From contig NZ_JAFBIY010000001.1 in NCBI RefSeq assembly GCF_021531975.1, positions 434,001 to 498,000 of the forward strand: a stretch of DNA of 64,000 nt, read 5' to 3'. Positions 35,468 through 44,602 of this stretch are shown here, in pieces. The notes beneath the pieces were generated by a model. It ran no database searches, was not told the origin of the DNA, and was given only the letters and a program-made list of their open reading frames with translations. Source of the stretch: Faecalicatena contorta (lineage in GTDB: Bacteria; Bacillota; Clostridia; Lachnospirales; Lachnospiraceae). Position 1 is the first letter of the stretch, and each line of letters opens with the position of its first letter. A program made the position numbers and the translations under genes.

Positions 35468-36112
35468 TTACATCCTGTGAATTCCATTTTGTATCTCGTC
35501 TGCCCATTTTTGCAGGTTGTAGGTCTGTCCACCGAAGAGCTTGAGAATGGTTCCGGATGGTGTACTGTCACTTGCGAAAGCGTTTGCTTCGTCGGTGTCC
35601 ACGTGCATGGCGAGAGCGAATTTTGGGCTGACACGAACAACTACGTCGGCGAAGATAAGGGAGCGTTCGTAGCTTTCGGTGATAACGAATACCTCGTCGT
35701 TATCTCTTACATTTAACTGAACAGCCTGAAATGGTGTCATATGGATATGGCGCTTGGCAACGATGACACCGTGGTCGAGCTCTAATGTTCCTGCCGGTCC
35801 GATCAGTGTACACCCCGGGGTACCTTCGGTGTCACCGGACTGGCGGATGACGCCGGGAATACCGAGTTTTCTTGAATCTGTCATGGAGATTTCAAGCTGT
35901 GTCTCCGGACGGAATGGTCCGAGGATAGCGACATTTTCGAAGCTTCCTTTTGGCCCTTTTACAGTGATACGTTCTTCACAGACGTACTGTCCTGGCTGGC
36001 TTAAATCTGCTTTGTATGTAAGAGTTTTTCCTTCTCCAAATAATATTTCAAAATCTGCCTGACACATGTGGATGTGGCGGGCACTTGTCTCGATTGGAAT
36101 TGCTAATCCCAT
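35468..36112 (-). CDS. pduL: PduL-type phosphate acyltransferase
   Basis: 214 residues. Two metal-binding His motifs, ARHIHM near the N-terminus and AKRHIHM at about 130, define the family. It interconverts acyl-CoA and acyl phosphate (acetyl or propionyl). Start at 36112 fits AAGGAGG; the longer upstream frame has no ribosome-binding site. No microcompartment gene is nearby and there is no obvious encapsulation peptide before ETSARHIHM, so it may be the cell's ordinary phosphotransacetylase. Confidence 0.9.
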   Translation of the reverse strand: MGLAIPIETSARHIHMCQADFEILFGEGKTLTYKADLSQPGQYVCEERITVKGPKGSFENVAILGPFRPETQLEISMTDSRKLGIPGVIRQSGDTEGTPGCTLIGPAGTLELDHGVIVAKRHIHMTPFQAVQLNVRDNDEVFVITESYERSLIFADVVVRVSPKFALAMHVDTDEANAFASDSTPSGTILKLFGGQTYNLQKWADEIQNGIHRM

Positions 36113-36252
36113 GTTAATCCTCCTTGGTGCCTGCGGCATCTTAATGCCGGGCATATTATTTCGTATTATAACACATTTTCCGGTGTTTGGCACTTTCATT
36201 TTTTACAAAAGTAAAGTATAATGAAAAAAATATTAATAAGGAGGAAGCGGAT

Positions 36253-36462
36253 ATGCGTGAGATTTGGGAAGAAATAAAGGATTTTTTCAGGAGAGACTGG
36301 ACACCGGCAGAAAAAGTTCTTGTTATTTTATGCTGTATTTTACTTGGTGTGGTGAAAGGATTCCTTCTGGCACCGATTAAGAAGGGGATTTCCTGTGGAA
36401 ATAATAATGGCAATTCCTATCGTTCATTGGACGATGAATACTGGCTGGATGACGAGGAGTAG
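36253..36462 (+). CDS. small single-pass membrane protein
   Basis: 69 residues: an amphipathic charged N-terminus (REIWEEIKDFFRRDW), one membrane helix at about 22-38 (VLVILCCILLGVVKGFL), and a very acidic end. AAGGAGGAAGC precedes the ATG at 36253. I do not recognise a family. It is divergent from pduL and upstream of glnA. Confidence 0.6.
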   Translation: MREIWEEIKDFFRRDWTPAEKVLVILCCILLGVVKGFLLAPIKKGISCGNNNGNSYRSLDDEYWLDDEE

Positions 36463-36479
36463 ACGTTTCATATTATTCG

Positions 36480-36561
36480 TTGACAAAGTGTTATTCTGTA
36501 TCTATAATTTAAGCATATGAGACAACGGCGTTTTCATCCTTGTATGAGAGCGCCCTTTTTT
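36480..36561 (+). promoter_or_regulatory. glnA promoter and leader attenuator
   Basis: TTGACA at 36480, 17-base spacer, TATAAT at 36503. Transcription should start near 36515. A terminator follows (GGCGTTTTCAT 36527-36537 with ATGAGAGCGCC 36544-36554, then six T). The same TTTTCAT can instead pair with an upstream ATGAGA at 36517-36522, an arrangement of mutually exclusive hairpins. The downstream ANTAR-domain gene is the natural candidate antiterminator. A second hairpin, CTGCC-GCC-GGCAG, precedes the ribosome-binding site. Confidence 0.7.
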
Positions 36562-36624
36562 CTCTGAATATGCTTTTTTGTTCGTAAAAATGCTCTGCCG
36601 CCGGCAGAAAAAGGAGGTAAAGTA

Positions 36625-37956
36625 GTGAATAATTATACACGGGAAGATATTATCAGAATGGTGGAAGAAGAGGATGTGGGATTTATCCGCCTGCAGTTTA
36701 CGGATATGTTTGGCACAATGAAAAATGTGGCGATTACGACAGGTCAGCTGGAAAAGGCGTTAAATAATCAGTGTATGTTTGATGGCTCTTCCATAGAAGG
36801 ATTTGCAAGAGTGGAAGAGTCTGACATGTATCTCTGCCCAGATCTGAATACTTTCGAAATATTTCCATGGAGACCGCAGCAGGGAAAGGTTGCTCGTCTG
36901 ATCTGTGATGTGAAGAAAGCAGATGGAACTGCTTTTGAGAGTGATCCGAGATATGTACTGAGAAGAGTAGTCGCTGAGGCGAAGGAAATGGGATATGTAT
37001 TTGATGTAGGCCCAGAATGTGAGTTTTTCCTTTTCCATACAGATGATGATGGACTGCCGACAACCATATCTCATGAGAAAGCGTCATATTTTGATCTAAG
37101 CCCGCTGGATCTTGGTGAGAATGCCCGTCGTGATATGGTACTTACTCTGGAGGAGATGGGATTTGAGATAGAGAAATCGCATCATGAGACGGCTCCGGCA
37201 CAACATGAGATTGATTTTAAATATGATGATGCACTGACAACTGCAGATAATATCATGACCTTTAAGATGGTCGTTAAGACGATCGCGAAGCGCCATGGGC
37301 TGCATGCGACATTTATGCCAAAACCGAAGTGTGATGTGAGCGGTTCCGGTATGCATACCAATATGTCACTGAGCCGGGATGGCGTGAATATTTTTGCAGA
37401 TCCGGAAGATAAGAATGGCTTGAGTAAAGAAGCATATTATTTTATCGGTGGACTGATGAAGCATATTAAGGCAATTACTTTTATTACGAATCCGCTTGTA
37501 AATTCATACAAGAGACTGGTTCCGGGATATGAGGCGCCAGTTTATATTGCGTGGTCAGCCAAGAACCGAACCCCGCTTATCAGAATTCCTACCATACAGG
37601 GAGATGCTGCGAAGATTGAGCTTAGAAGCCCGGATTCTTCTGCAAATCCGTACCTTGCGCTTGCCGTATGTCTTGCTGCAGGACTGGAAGGTATCCGTGA
37701 GAAAATCATGCCTCCGGAACCAATTGACCGGAATCTGTTTGAGATGGGCGATGAAGAACGTGCGGCAGCAGGTATTGAGGCTCTGCCGGGAAGCCTTCTG
37801 GAGGCCATTCGTGCTTTCGAGGAGGATGATTTTATAAAAGGTGTTCTTGGTGAAGATTTATCCGAGAAATATGTTAAGGCAAAGACGAAAGAGTATGCTG
37901 ATTATCGCAGGCAGATCACGGATTGGGAGATTTCCAGATATTTGCATGTGATCTAG
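36625..37956 (+). CDS. glnA: glutamine synthetase type I
   Basis: 443 residues, start GTG behind AAAGGAGG. Catalytic landmarks: MFDGSSIEGFARVEESDM, HHETAPAQHEIDFKYDDAL region (core ETAPAQHEIDF), GSGMHTNMSLS, and RTPLIRIP. It makes glutamine from glutamate, ammonia and ATP. Length and lack of the NLY adenylylation tyrosine (NLFEM here) place it in the GSI-alpha class, controlled by feedback and transcription. It is followed by an ANTAR regulator, as in the clostridial glnA-nitR arrangement. Confidence 0.96.
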   Translation: MNNYTREDIIRMVEEEDVGFIRLQFTDMFGTMKNVAITTGQLEKALNNQCMFDGSSIEGFARVEESDMYLCPDLNTFEIFPWRPQQGKVARLICDVKKADGTAFESDPRYVLRRVVAEAKEMGYVFDVGPECEFFLFHTDDDGLPTTISHEKASYFDLSPLDLGENARRDMVLTLEEMGFEIEKSHHETAPAQHEIDFKYDDALTTADNIMTFKMVVKTIAKRHGLHATFMPKPKCDVSGSGMHTNMSLSRDGVNIFADPEDKNGLSKEAYYFIGGLMKHIKAITFITNPLVNSYKRLVPGYEAPVYIAWSAKNRTPLIRIPTIQGDAAKIELRSPDSSANPYLALAVCLAAGLEGIREKIMPPEPIDRNLFEMGDEERAAAGIEALPGSLLEAIRAFEEDDFIKGVLGEDLSEKYVKAKTKEYADYRRQITDWEISRYLHVI

Positions 37957-38001
37957 GGATTTCTACAGCAGATTGCAGGTAAGACAACAGGAGGTGTCAG
38001 T

Positions 38002-38550
38002 TTGGTAGGTATTATAGTTGTATTTCCAAATAAAGATAATGCAGCCAATATCCGTAACCTGCTGGTACGCGGGGGCATGAATGTCACCGGGGTATGTACC
38101 TCCGGGGCACAGGCAATGAATTATGCAGATGCTGTAGATGAAGGAATTGTGGTCTGCGGATACAAACTAAAAGACATGATGTATACAGAATTGCGAGAAT
38201 ATCTGCCGGATAATTTTGATATGCTCCTGGTTGCTTCAAGAGAAAAGTGGAGTGATGGGCTGGCAGAGGGGGTTGTCGGTCTGCCGATGCCGATTAAAGT
38301 ATACGATTTGATGAATACCGTTGAGATGATGATGGAAGCATTGCACAGGCGCCGGAAGAAGCGCAAAAGCGTTCCGAAGACCCGGGATGCGAAGCAGCAG
38401 GCGATTATAAAGGAGGCAAAAGAACTCTTGATGGTGCGTAATAACATGTCTGAGGAAGAAGCATACCGTTATCTTCAGAAAAGCAGCATGGACAGTGGAA
38501 CGAATATGGTTGAGACAGCAGAGATGGTGTTGAGTATTATGTCAGAATAG
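38002..38550 (+). CDS. ANTAR-domain response-regulator-like antiterminator (NitR-like)
   Basis: 182 residues, start TTG with GGAGG seven bases upstream. A receiver-like fold (about 1-115) lacks the standard acidic pocket and phospho-Asp pattern. A basic linker ([13 protein letters not shown]) then leads to a C-terminal ANTAR domain ([21 protein letters not shown], core motif [17 protein letters not shown]). ANTAR domains bind paired small RNA hairpins and prevent termination. Position right after glnA and the attenuator in the glnA leader point to nitrogen control. Confidence 0.85.
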   Translation: MVGIIVVFPNKDNAANIRNLLVRGGMNVTGVCTSGAQAMNYADAVDEGIVVCGYKLKDMMYTELREYLPDNFDMLLVASREKWSDGLAEGVVGLPMPIKVYDLMNTVEMMMEALHRRRKKRKSVPKTRDAKQQAIIKEAKELLMVRNNMSEEEAYRYLQKSSMDSGTNMVETAEMVLSIMSE

Positions 38551-38579
38551 AAAGTATAATGTCAGAAGGGGAAAGAAGG

Positions 38580-39437
38580 ATGAAATTTACGAAAATGCAG
38601 GGACTGGGCAACGACTATGTCTATGTGAACTGTTTGAAAGAAAAAATAGATAACCCGCCGGCAGTGGCACGATTTGTCAGTGACAGACACTTCGGAATCG
38701 GTGCAGATGGGCTGATTATGATCAATCCTTCCAAAGTAGCAGACTTTGAGATGGAGATGTATAATGCCGACGGTTCCAGAGGAGAGATGTGTGGCAATGG
38801 TATTCGCTGCGTGGCAAAATATGTTTACGATTACGGTCTTAGCGATAAAACAAGCATATCAGTGGAGACATTAGGCGGAATCAAATATCTTGATCTTACG
38901 GTGGAAAATGGAAAGGTGATACTTGTGAAAGTAGATATGGGTCAGCCGATCCTTTGCCCGGAGAAGATTCCTGTCATTATGGAAAATGCGGAAGCTTGTG
39001 ATAAGGCGGTAGATGTGCCAATAGTTGTAGATGGAACAGAGTATCGCATGACAGCTGTTTCCATGGGAAATCCGCACACAGTTGTTTATATAGATGACGT
39101 ACAGGGGTTGGATATCGAAAAGATTGGTCCCCAATTTGAAAATCATGAAAGATTCCCGAAACGGATCAATACAGAATTTGCACATGTGATTGACCGCAAA
39201 ACGGTAGAGATGCGTGTGTGGGAAAGAGGGTCCGGTGAGACGCTGGCGTGTGGCACAGGCGCCTGCGCAGTAGCTGTTTCCAGTATATTAAACGGACTTA
39301 CTGAAGAACAGGTAACAGTCAAGCTTTTAGGCGGTGATCTGCAGATTGCATGGAACAGGGAAGAGAACAAGGTGTACATGACAGGACCTGCAACAGTCGT
39401 ATTTGATGGAGAGATTGATGTTACAAATATAAAATAG
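38580..39437 (+). CDS. dapF: diaminopimelate epimerase
   Basis: 285 residues. Two catalytic Cys are seen in [13 protein letters not shown] and [22 protein letters not shown] is the N-terminal signature. It converts LL- to meso-diaminopimelate. Start selected at 38580 after AGAAGG. It pairs with dapL 22 bases downstream. Confidence 0.96.
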   Translation: MKFTKMQGLGNDYVYVNCLKEKIDNPPAVARFVSDRHFGIGADGLIMINPSKVADFEMEMYNADGSRGEMCGNGIRCVAKYVYDYGLSDKTSISVETLGGIKYLDLTVENGKVILVKVDMGQPILCPEKIPVIMENAEACDKAVDVPIVVDGTEYRMTAVSMGNPHTVVYIDDVQGLDIEKIGPQFENHERFPKRINTEFAHVIDRKTVEMRVWERGSGETLACGTGACAVAVSSILNGLTEEQVTVKLLGGDLQIAWNREENKVYMTGPATVVFDGEIDVTNIK

Positions 39438-39459
39438 AAGACAAAAAGGAGAGATTACA

Positions 39460-40674
39460 ATGTTTAAAGTAAATGAAGATTATCTGAAATTGCCGGGGAG
39501 TTACCTTTTTTCCACAATCGGAAAGAAAGTAAAAGCGTTTCAGGAGGCAAACCCGGACAAAAATATTATCCGCCTTGGAATCGGTGATGTTACTCAGCCA
39601 CTTGCGCCGGCAATCATCGATGCTCTGCACAGCGCAGTAGATGAGATGGCACATGCAGAGACATTTCACGGATATGCGCCTGACCTTGGTTACGAATTCT
39701 TGAGAAGCGCAATGGCAAAAAATGATTATCAGGATAAAGGCTGCGATATTCAGGCAGACGAGATCTTTATTTCGGACGGTGCAAAATGCGATTCCGGAAA
39801 TATTCAGGAGATTTTTGCAAAAGATAACAAAATCGCCGTATGCGATCCAGTATATCCGGTATATGTAGATACAAACGTAATGGCAGGCAGAACCGGCACA
39901 TATAATCCGGCGACAGAGACATGGAGCGATGTCATCTATATGCCATGCACAAAAGAAACCAATTTTGCGCCAGAACTCCCAAAAGAAGTGCCGGATATCA
40001 TTTATCTGTGCTTCCCAAACAATCCGACCGGTTCCACAATTACAAAAGACCAGCTTCAGGTGTGGGTAGATTATGCAAATAAAAACGGCGCAGTTATCAT
40101 TTATGACGCTGCATACGAAGCATACATTTCCGAAGAAAACGTACCACACAGCATTTACGAATGCGAAGGTGCAAGAACATGCGCGATCGAGCTTCGAAGC
40201 TTCTCCAAAAACGCAGGCTTTACCGGTGTGAGACTCGGAGCAACCGTAATCCCGAAAGACGTAAAATGCGGCGATGTGATGCTCCACTCCCTGTGGGCAA
40301 GACGCCATGGCACCAAGTACAACGGCGCACCTTACATCGTACAGAAAGCCGGAGAGGCAGTATACTCAGAAGCTGGAAAAGCACAGCTTAAAGAACAGGT
40401 TGCATACTATATGAACAATGCAAAAGTGATCTACGAAGGATTAAAAGAAGCCGGATACAGCGTTTCCGGCGGAGTAAACGCACCATATATCTGGCTGAAG
40501 ACACCAGACAAGATGACCTCCTGGGAATTCTTCGATTACCTGCTTGAAAAAGCAAACGTAGTGGGAACACCGGGCTCAGGCTTCGGTCCAAGCGGCGAAG
40601 GATACTTCAGACTGACAGCATTTGGTACGTATGAAAACACCGTGGCAGCGATAGAAAGAATAAAGAAAATGTAA
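39460..40674 (+). CDS. dapL: LL-diaminopimelate aminotransferase
   Basis: 404 residues, a fold-type I PLP enzyme. [13 protein letters not shown] and [12 protein letters not shown] are typical of DapL; the PLP Lys is in [16 protein letters not shown]. It makes LL-diaminopimelate in one step, bypassing the acyl-blocked route, consistent with no dapD/dapE in the window. AAAAGGAG precedes the ATG. Confidence 0.96.
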   Translation: MFKVNEDYLKLPGSYLFSTIGKKVKAFQEANPDKNIIRLGIGDVTQPLAPAIIDALHSAVDEMAHAETFHGYAPDLGYEFLRSAMAKNDYQDKGCDIQADEIFISDGAKCDSGNIQEIFAKDNKIAVCDPVYPVYVDTNVMAGRTGTYNPATETWSDVIYMPCTKETNFAPELPKEVPDIIYLCFPNNPTGSTITKDQLQVWVDYANKNGAVIIYDAAYEAYISEENVPHSIYECEGARTCAIELRSFSKNAGFTGVRLGATVIPKDVKCGDVMLHSLWARRHGTKYNGAPYIVQKAGEAVYSEAGKAQLKEQVAYYMNNAKVIYEGLKEAGYSVSGGVNAPYIWLKTPDKMTSWEFFDYLLEKANVVGTPGSGFGPSGEGYFRLTAFGTYENTVAAIERIKKM

Positions 40675-40716
40675 ATTTGGGACGTAGACTTTTTTAAAAA
40701 GTCTACGTCCCAAATT
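40675..40716. terminator. perfect palindromic terminator after dapL
   Basis: 42 bases with exact twofold symmetry centred between 40695 and 40696, starting at the stop codon, with T5/A5 at the centre. Confidence 0.85.
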
Positions 40717-40718
40717 GC

Positions 40719-40753
40719 AAAATGTGGTGTACCTAAATGGAAAATGTGGTGTC
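40719..40753 (+). repeat. tandem direct repeat upstream of aroD
   Basis: AAAATGTGGTGTACC and AAAATGTGGTGTCCC, 21 bases apart, end just before a TATAAT at 40761. Two helical turns of spacing suggest an operator, but no regulator is identified. Confidence 0.45.
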
Positions 40754-40796
40754 CCCATGTTATAATGTAACAAATCAGTGAGAGGAGAACGGGCAG

Positions 40797-41573
40797 ATGA
40801 ATCCATTAGTAGTGAGGAATGTGAAGATTGGTGAGGGTATGCCTAAGATCTGTGTTCCGGTTATGGGAGTGAATAAAGCGGAGATTATTGAGGCGGCGAA
40901 ATGTGTGTCTGCTGTTCCGGCGGATATTGTGGAATGGCGGGCGGACTGGTTCCGGGATATTTTCAATCTTGAAAAGGTAATAGAAGTTGCGGGAGAATTG
41001 CGGGATATATTGGGAGATACTCCGGTTCTGTTTACGTTCCGCACAGCGAAGGAAGGTGGGGAGCAGGAGATTGCCACAGAGATGTATGTGGAGCTCAATC
41101 GGATGCTTGCCAAGAGTGGTTATGTGGATATGATAGATGTAGAAGCATTTACTGGAAATGAGGCAGTAAGGGAAATCATTGATACAGCCCATGCCTGTGG
41201 CGTGAAAGTGGTGGTATCAAATCATGATTTTTATAAAACTCCGCCAAAGGAGGAGTTGATATCCAGGCTTTGTAAAATGCAGGAGCTTGGTGCCGATGTT
41301 CCGAAGATTGCAGTTATGCCACAGTCCAGGAGAGATGTGCTGACGCTTCTTGCGGCAACAGAAGAGATGGTGCGGGAATATGCGGATCGGCCGATTATCA
41401 CGATGTCTATGAACGGGGAAGGAGTCATCAGCAGATTGTGCGGTGAAGTGTTCGGATCGGCAGTGACATTTGGTGCGGCAGGCAGAACCTCTGCACCGGG
41501 ACAAATGCAGGTGAAAGAACTGAAAATGGTGTTGGAAATGCTACATGGCAAGTTGGGGACGGGGGTTTTTTGA
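40797..41573 (+). CDS. aroD: type I 3-dehydroquinate dehydratase
   Basis: 258 residues, TIM barrel. Schiff-base Lys in GADVPKIAVMPQS; the VEWRADWF motif and the VSNHDFYKTP catalytic His are present. Dehydrates dehydroquinate in the shikimate pathway, or runs in reverse for quinate use. GAGAGGAG lies upstream. The last codons and the stop lie inside a 24-bp terminator stem, so the C-terminal residues GKLGTGVF may be a by-product of the hairpin. Confidence 0.93.
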   Translation: MNPLVVRNVKIGEGMPKICVPVMGVNKAEIIEAAKCVSAVPADIVEWRADWFRDIFNLEKVIEVAGELRDILGDTPVLFTFRTAKEGGEQEIATEMYVELNRMLAKSGYVDMIDVEAFTGNEAVREIIDTAHACGVKVVVSNHDFYKTPPKEELISRLCKMQELGADVPKIAVMPQSRRDVLTLLAATEEMVREYADRPIITMSMNGEGVISRLCGEVFGSAVTFGAAGRTSAPGQMQVKELKMVLEMLHGKLGTGVF

Positions 41574-41596
41574 AAAAACCCCCGTCCCCAACTTGC
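41548..41596. terminator. bidirectional terminator overlapping the aroD stop codon
   Basis: 24-bp perfect stem (41548-41571 with 41573-41596) with T6/A6 at the apex. It serves aroD and the convergent ABC-F gene. The aroD TGA occupies 41571-41573, at the apex. Confidence 0.88.
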
Positions 41597-41603
41597 TTGC
41601 ATG

Positions 41604-43160
41604 CTATACAATTTTGGTTGTCCACTTTGAACAATCCCATACTTCGCTTACTACATCGCGATAAAACTCTGGTTCATGGCAGATGATTAGAATTGTGCCG
41701 CGGTACTCCTGTAATGCTTTCTTCAGAGCTTCTTTTGCATCCACATCCAGATGGTTTGTCGGCTCGTCCAGAAGCAGTACGTTTGTCTCGCGGTTGATGA
41801 TTTTACAGAGTCTGACCTTTGCCTGCTCACCGCCACTTAAGACACGTACCTGGCTTTCAATATGTTTTGTGGTAAGTCCGCATTTTGCAAGGGCAGAACG
41901 CACCTCGTACTGGGTAAATGACGGGAATTCCTGCCAGATCTCTTCTATACAGGTTGTGCGGTTGTCAGGTGCAGCCTCCTGCTCGAAATATCCAGTCATC
42001 AGGTTTTCTCCGAGCTCGCATGTTCCTGAAATGGGTGGAACAATGCCCAAAATGCTTTTGATCAAAGTAGTTTTGCCAATTCCGTTTGCGCCGGTCAAAG
42101 CAACTTTATGTCCTCTTTCGAGGCTTATGTTCAGCGGTTTGGAAAGAGGTTCGTCATATCCAATCACAAAATCTTTTGTTTCAAATATATATTTTCCCGG
42201 CGTGCGGCCGACCTTAAAGTTGAATTCTGGCTTTGGTCTTTCGGCGGCCAGTTCAATGATATCCATCTTATCCAGCTTTTTCTGGCGGGACATCGCCATA
42301 TTTCGTGTGGAGACACGAGCTTTGTTACGAGCAACGAAATCCTTTAACTGGTTGATTTCCTGCTGCTGTTTCTTATAAGCCGCTTCAAGCTGTGCTTTTT
42401 TTACTTCATATATTTTAAGAAAATTGTCGTAATCGCCGACATAGCGGTTCAATTCCTGATTTTCCATATGATAAATGATGTTGATTACGTCATTTAAGAA
42501 CGGAATATCATGTGAGATCAGCACAAATGCGTTCTCGTATTCGGTAAGATAACGTTTCAGCCAGGCGATGTGTTCTTCATCCAGGTAGTTCGTTGGCTCG
42601 TCCAGGAGAAGAATGTCAGGTTTCTCTAATAAAAGCTTCGCCAGCAGAATGCGGGTACGCTGTCCGCCGCTTAAGTCCGTAACGTCTCTGTCAAGGTCAA
42701 GCTCCAGAAGACCAAATGCCTGTGCCACCTCTTCAATCTTAGCATCTATAATATAGAAGTCATGCATGGTCAAAGTATCCTGGATCGTGCCCAGTTCTTC
42801 CAGCATTTCGTTCATCGTATCCTCATCAACGTCTCCAAGCCGATTACAGATATCATTCATTTTTTCTTCTAATTCAAAAAGATAAGAAAATGCGGATTTT
42901 AATACATCACGGATCGTCATACCTTTTTCAAGTACGGTATGCTGGTCCAGATAGCCGATACGGATATTTTTAGCCCATTCGATCTTCCCTTCGTCCGGAC
43001 GCAGATTTCCGATAATAATATTAAAAAATGTGGATTTTCCTTCACCATTGGCACCCACCAGACCGATGTGCTCTCCGCGCAGTAGGCGGAAGGAAACATC
43101 CTGGAAAATGGCACGGTCACCAAACCCGTGAGAGAGATGCTCTACATTTAAAATACTCAT
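41604..43160 (-). CDS. ABC-F family ATPase
   Basis: 518 residues, two ABC domains and no membrane helices. Walker A GANGEGKST and GANGIGKTT; signatures LSGGQRTRILLAK and LSGGEQAKVRLCK; Walker B ILLLDEPTNYLD and VLLLDEPTNHLD. A charged inter-domain linker spans about 230-320. ABC-F proteins act on the ribosome as translation factors or, in some branches, antibiotic protection factors; the branch cannot be assigned here. Start at 43160 fits a ribosome-binding site (AAGGAG). Confidence 0.92.
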   Translation of the reverse strand: MSILNVEHLSHGFGDRAIFQDVSFRLLRGEHIGLVGANGEGKSTFFNIIIGNLRPDEGKIEWAKNIRIGYLDQHTVLEKGMTIRDVLKSAFSYLFELEEKMNDICNRLGDVDEDTMNEMLEELGTIQDTLTMHDFYIIDAKIEEVAQAFGLLELDLDRDVTDLSGGQRTRILLAKLLLEKPDILLLDEPTNYLDEEHIAWLKRYLTEYENAFVLISHDIPFLNDVINIIYHMENQELNRYVGDYDNFLKIYEVKKAQLEAAYKKQQQEINQLKDFVARNKARVSTRNMAMSRQKKLDKMDIIELAAERPKPEFNFKVGRTPGKYIFETKDFVIGYDEPLSKPLNISLERGHKVALTGANGIGKTTLIKSILGIVPPISGTCELGENLMTGYFEQEAAPDNRTTCIEEIWQEFPSFTQYEVRSALAKCGLTTKHIESQVRVLSGGEQAKVRLCKIINRETNVLLLDEPTNHLDVDAKEALKKALQEYRGTILIICHEPEFYRDVVSEVWDCSKWTTKIV

Positions 43161-43330
43161 AGTAAGTACTCCTTTAAAATAGTTTCGGCATGATAAAGTG
43201 CCGTGAAAACAATATATCATATCCAGATAGAAAAGAAAAAGGAAAAGGCAAAAGAAAATGAAAAAAATGTAAAAAAGGGGTTGATTTTTATCGGAACTCT
43301 GTTATAATAACATATGTTCGCTGAAAACAT

Positions 43331-43401
43331 TGCGGATTGGTGTAATGGCAGCACAGCAGACTCTGACTCTGTTAGTAGAGGTTCGAGTCCTCTATCCGTA
43401 G
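43331..43401 (+). tRNA. tRNA-Gln (CTG anticodon)
   Basis: 71 bases: acceptor TGCGGAT/ATCCGTA, D stem GTGT/GCAC, anticodon arm GCAGA-CTCTGAC-TCTGT, variable TAGT, T arm AGAGG-TTCGAGT-CCTCT, discriminator G. Confidence 0.92.
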
Positions 43402-43456
43402 TTCCTTGGCAGGGGCGCCGGATGTTACTGACATCCAGGGCATCCGGTCATAATCT

Positions 43457-43530
<74 letters not shown>

Positions 43531-43541
43531 CTGGAACTAAT

Positions 43542-43586
43542 AAATACCACAAAACTTGAAAAGCAAGTTTTGTGGTATTTTTTTGT
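43542..43586 (+). terminator. terminator after the tRNA pair
   Basis: Perfect 17-bp stem (43542-43558 with 43564-43580) followed by a run of T. Confidence 0.88.
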
Positions 43587-43743
43587 TCCCAATTATTTCT
43601 TGGAAAATCAAAAAAAATTACTATTCCTATTGGCTTAATAGGAAATAATATGAGAAGGTACATATCAAATTAAATATATACTCTATTGACACAAATGGAG
43701 GCGGATGATACGATATATCAAATAGAAATCCTATGTGAGGTGA

Positions 43744-44601
43744 ATGGATATGGACTTTTCCAGGTATGCTTCAAGTGGAAGGTTTTATACAGGAGCAGAG
43801 CGTAAGAAAGGGATATTGATTAATGGAGAGCGTTATATTGTAAAATATGCCAAAGGTTCGCCGGAAGGGATGACATATAGTCATGTTTCAGAATATCTGG
43901 GGTCTCATCTGTTCGAGTATGCGGGAATTGAAACACAGCAGACAATGTTGGGTACATGTGATCAGAAACCTGTGGTGGTCATAAAAGACTTTTTGGCAGA
44001 AGGAGAGACATTTGTTCCTTTTAATGACATCGGTGACAGTTCTCTGGAGAGAGACAGAGAACGCTATAGTTATACTTATGAAAGTATTATTGAAATGCTA
44101 AAAGAGAACACAAAACTGACAAACGTGGAAGAAACATGTGAGAGGTTCTGGGATATGTATGTGGTGGATGCATGGATAGGAAACTTTGACAGGCATGGAG
44201 CAAACTGGGGATTTGTAAAAAAAGAAAATCAGTATCGTATTGCACCTGTTTATGATAATGGTTCTTCTCTTTTTCCTAAATTAAATACGGATGAAAAGTT
44301 AATGATGGTTCTGGAATCGCAGGCAGAGATAGAGAGAAGAGTTTTTCAGTTTCCTACATCACAGATTTTATTAAATGGGCAAAAAAGTTCCTACCATGAA
44401 GTGATAAACAGTTTGCAATATGAAGAATGTAACAAAGCTCTCATGCGTGTATATCATAGAATTGAAATGCCACAGGTGGAACAAATTGTTAATGGAATAG
44501 AGGGAATAACAGATATTCGACGGGAATTCTATAAGAAAATGTTAAGAATAAGATATGACAAGTTGTTGAAGGAACCATATCGGAAGCTGACAGGTGAGTA
44601 A
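43744..44601 (+). CDS. HipA/CtkA-like protein kinase domain protein
   Basis: 285 residues, corresponding to the kinase core of HipA without the HipA N-terminal subdomain. IVKYAKGSPEGMTYSH supplies the nucleotide Lys, DAWIGNFDRHGANWGF the catalytic DRHxxN motif, and APVYDNGSSLFP the metal-binding Asp. The next gene overlaps or abuts it and encodes a putative DNA-binding partner, matching a toxin/kinase-regulator pair or CtkA-like stand-alone kinase. It follows the tRNA genes, a frequent site for accessory DNA. Start supported by GTGAGGTGA. Confidence 0.8.
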   Translation: MDMDFSRYASSGRFYTGAERKKGILINGERYIVKYAKGSPEGMTYSHVSEYLGSHLFEYAGIETQQTMLGTCDQKPVVVIKDFLAEGETFVPFNDIGDSSLERDRERYSYTYESIIEMLKENTKLTNVEETCERFWDMYVVDAWIGNFDRHGANWGFVKKENQYRIAPVYDNGSSLFPKLNTDEKLMMVLESQAEIERRVFQFPTSQILLNGQKSSYHEVINSLQYEECNKALMRVYHRIEMPQVEQIVNGIEGITDIRREFYKKMLRIRYDKLLKEPYRKLTGE

Positions 44602-44602
44602 T

